This document shows positions 6,341-6,425 of a stretch of DNA of 6,425 nucleotides, one piece after another (within the stretch, counting starts at the first letter, position 1; each line of letters starts with the position of its first letter). Source of the DNA: JBDUDR01 sp040002845. GTDB lineage: Bacteria > Actinomycetota > Actinomycetes > Propionibacteriales > Nocardioidaceae. Where the stretch lies: NCBI GenBank assembly GCA_040002845.1, contig JBDUDR010000152.1:1-6425 (forward strand), written 5' to 3'. A model generated the notes under the pieces. That model saw only the letters and a list, made by a program, of their open reading frames with translations. It made no database searches and had not been told where the DNA came from. The translations under genes were made by a program, and so were the position numbers.

Positions 6341-6424
6341 GCGCGAGTGGCGGAACAGGCAGACGCGCACGGTTCAGGTCCGTGTGCCCGCAAGGGCGTG
6401 GGGGTTCAACTCCCCCCTCGCGCA
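6341..6424 (+). tRNA. tRNA-Leu (anticodon CAG)
   Basis: Complete cloverleaf of a type II tRNA. The acceptor stem GCGCGAG (6341-6347) pairs with CTCGCGC (6417-6423), with discriminator A at 6424. The D stem GCG (6350-6352) pairs with CGC (6364-6366). The anticodon stem CACGG (6368-6372) pairs with CCGTG (6380-6384) around the loop TTCAGGT, giving anticodon CAG at 6375-6377, which reads CUG. A long variable arm (GCCC 6386-6389 with GGGC 6394-6397) is typical of leucine tRNAs. The T stem GGGGG (6400-6404) pairs with CCCCC (6412-6416) around TTCAACT. The window ends one base after the discriminator, so an encoded CCA cannot be judged; that base is C, which would fit. From memory, M. tuberculosis also has a leucine tRNA (leuT) just upstream of fhaA, which suggests old synteny. 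Confidence 0.97.
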
Positions 6425-6425
6425 C

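Noticed and set aside
6148..6393. Upstream in-frame extension of fhaA to an ATG at 6393
   Set aside because: It would cover the whole spacer and 53 nt of the tRNA gene, would ignore the strong Shine-Dalgarno at 6152-6159, and does not resemble FhaA N-termini.
1..6425. Search for CRISPR arrays, insertion sequences, phage or defence genes
   Set aside because: No spaced direct repeats, transposase motifs or terminal inverted repeats are visible. All six reading units on the minus strand belong to the core fha-pst-rod-pbp-pkn cluster.

Overview
This window is a contiguous piece of the conserved actinobacterial cell-growth and cell-division kinase cluster, read entirely from the minus strand, with a tRNA gene diverging from its upstream end. 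Genome type is inferred from high GC, GTG starts, and a gene order (fhaA, fhaB, pstP, rodA, pbpA, pknB) characteristic of Actinomycetia. The short FhaA and the FhaB N-terminus (VSELTLTLIKLGF) resemble Streptomyces/Nocardioidaceae-type proteins more than mycobacterial ones. My best guess is a Propionibacteriales-like (Nocardioidaceae-type) actinomycete, from remembered protein similarity only.

Layout in transcription order (right to left): tRNA-Leu(CAG) at 6341-6424 on the plus strand; a 193-nt divergent spacer holding the fhaA leader, a strong Shine-Dalgarno and a small inverted repeat; fhaA (6147-5428); fhaB (5420-4947); pstP (4942-3470); rodA (3473-2094); pbpA (2097-640); a 61-nt spacer; and the first 192 codons of a PknB-type Ser/Thr kinase (578 to beyond position 1). 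Genes are 4-7 nt apart or overlap by 4 nt (ATGA, GTGA), so one operon is very likely. I see no terminator inside it.

The genes form one circuit. PknB (kinase) and PstP (PP2C phosphatase) set the threonine phosphorylation state of partners. FhaA and FhaB are FHA-domain readers of phosphothreonine. RodA (SEDS glycosyltransferase) and PbpA (class B transpeptidase) are the paired enzymes that polymerise and crosslink peptidoglycan. The cluster therefore couples cell-wall synthesis to phospho-signalling.

I found no undescribed system: this is a well-known core locus. The points worth a second look are local: no separate pknA between pbpA and pknB, an unusually compact FhaA, a palindrome over a possible -10 box in the leader, a Ser/Thr/Pro-rich tail on PstP, and a cysteine pair beside the PbpA SxN motif. 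All other long open frames are GC-driven shadows of these genes.
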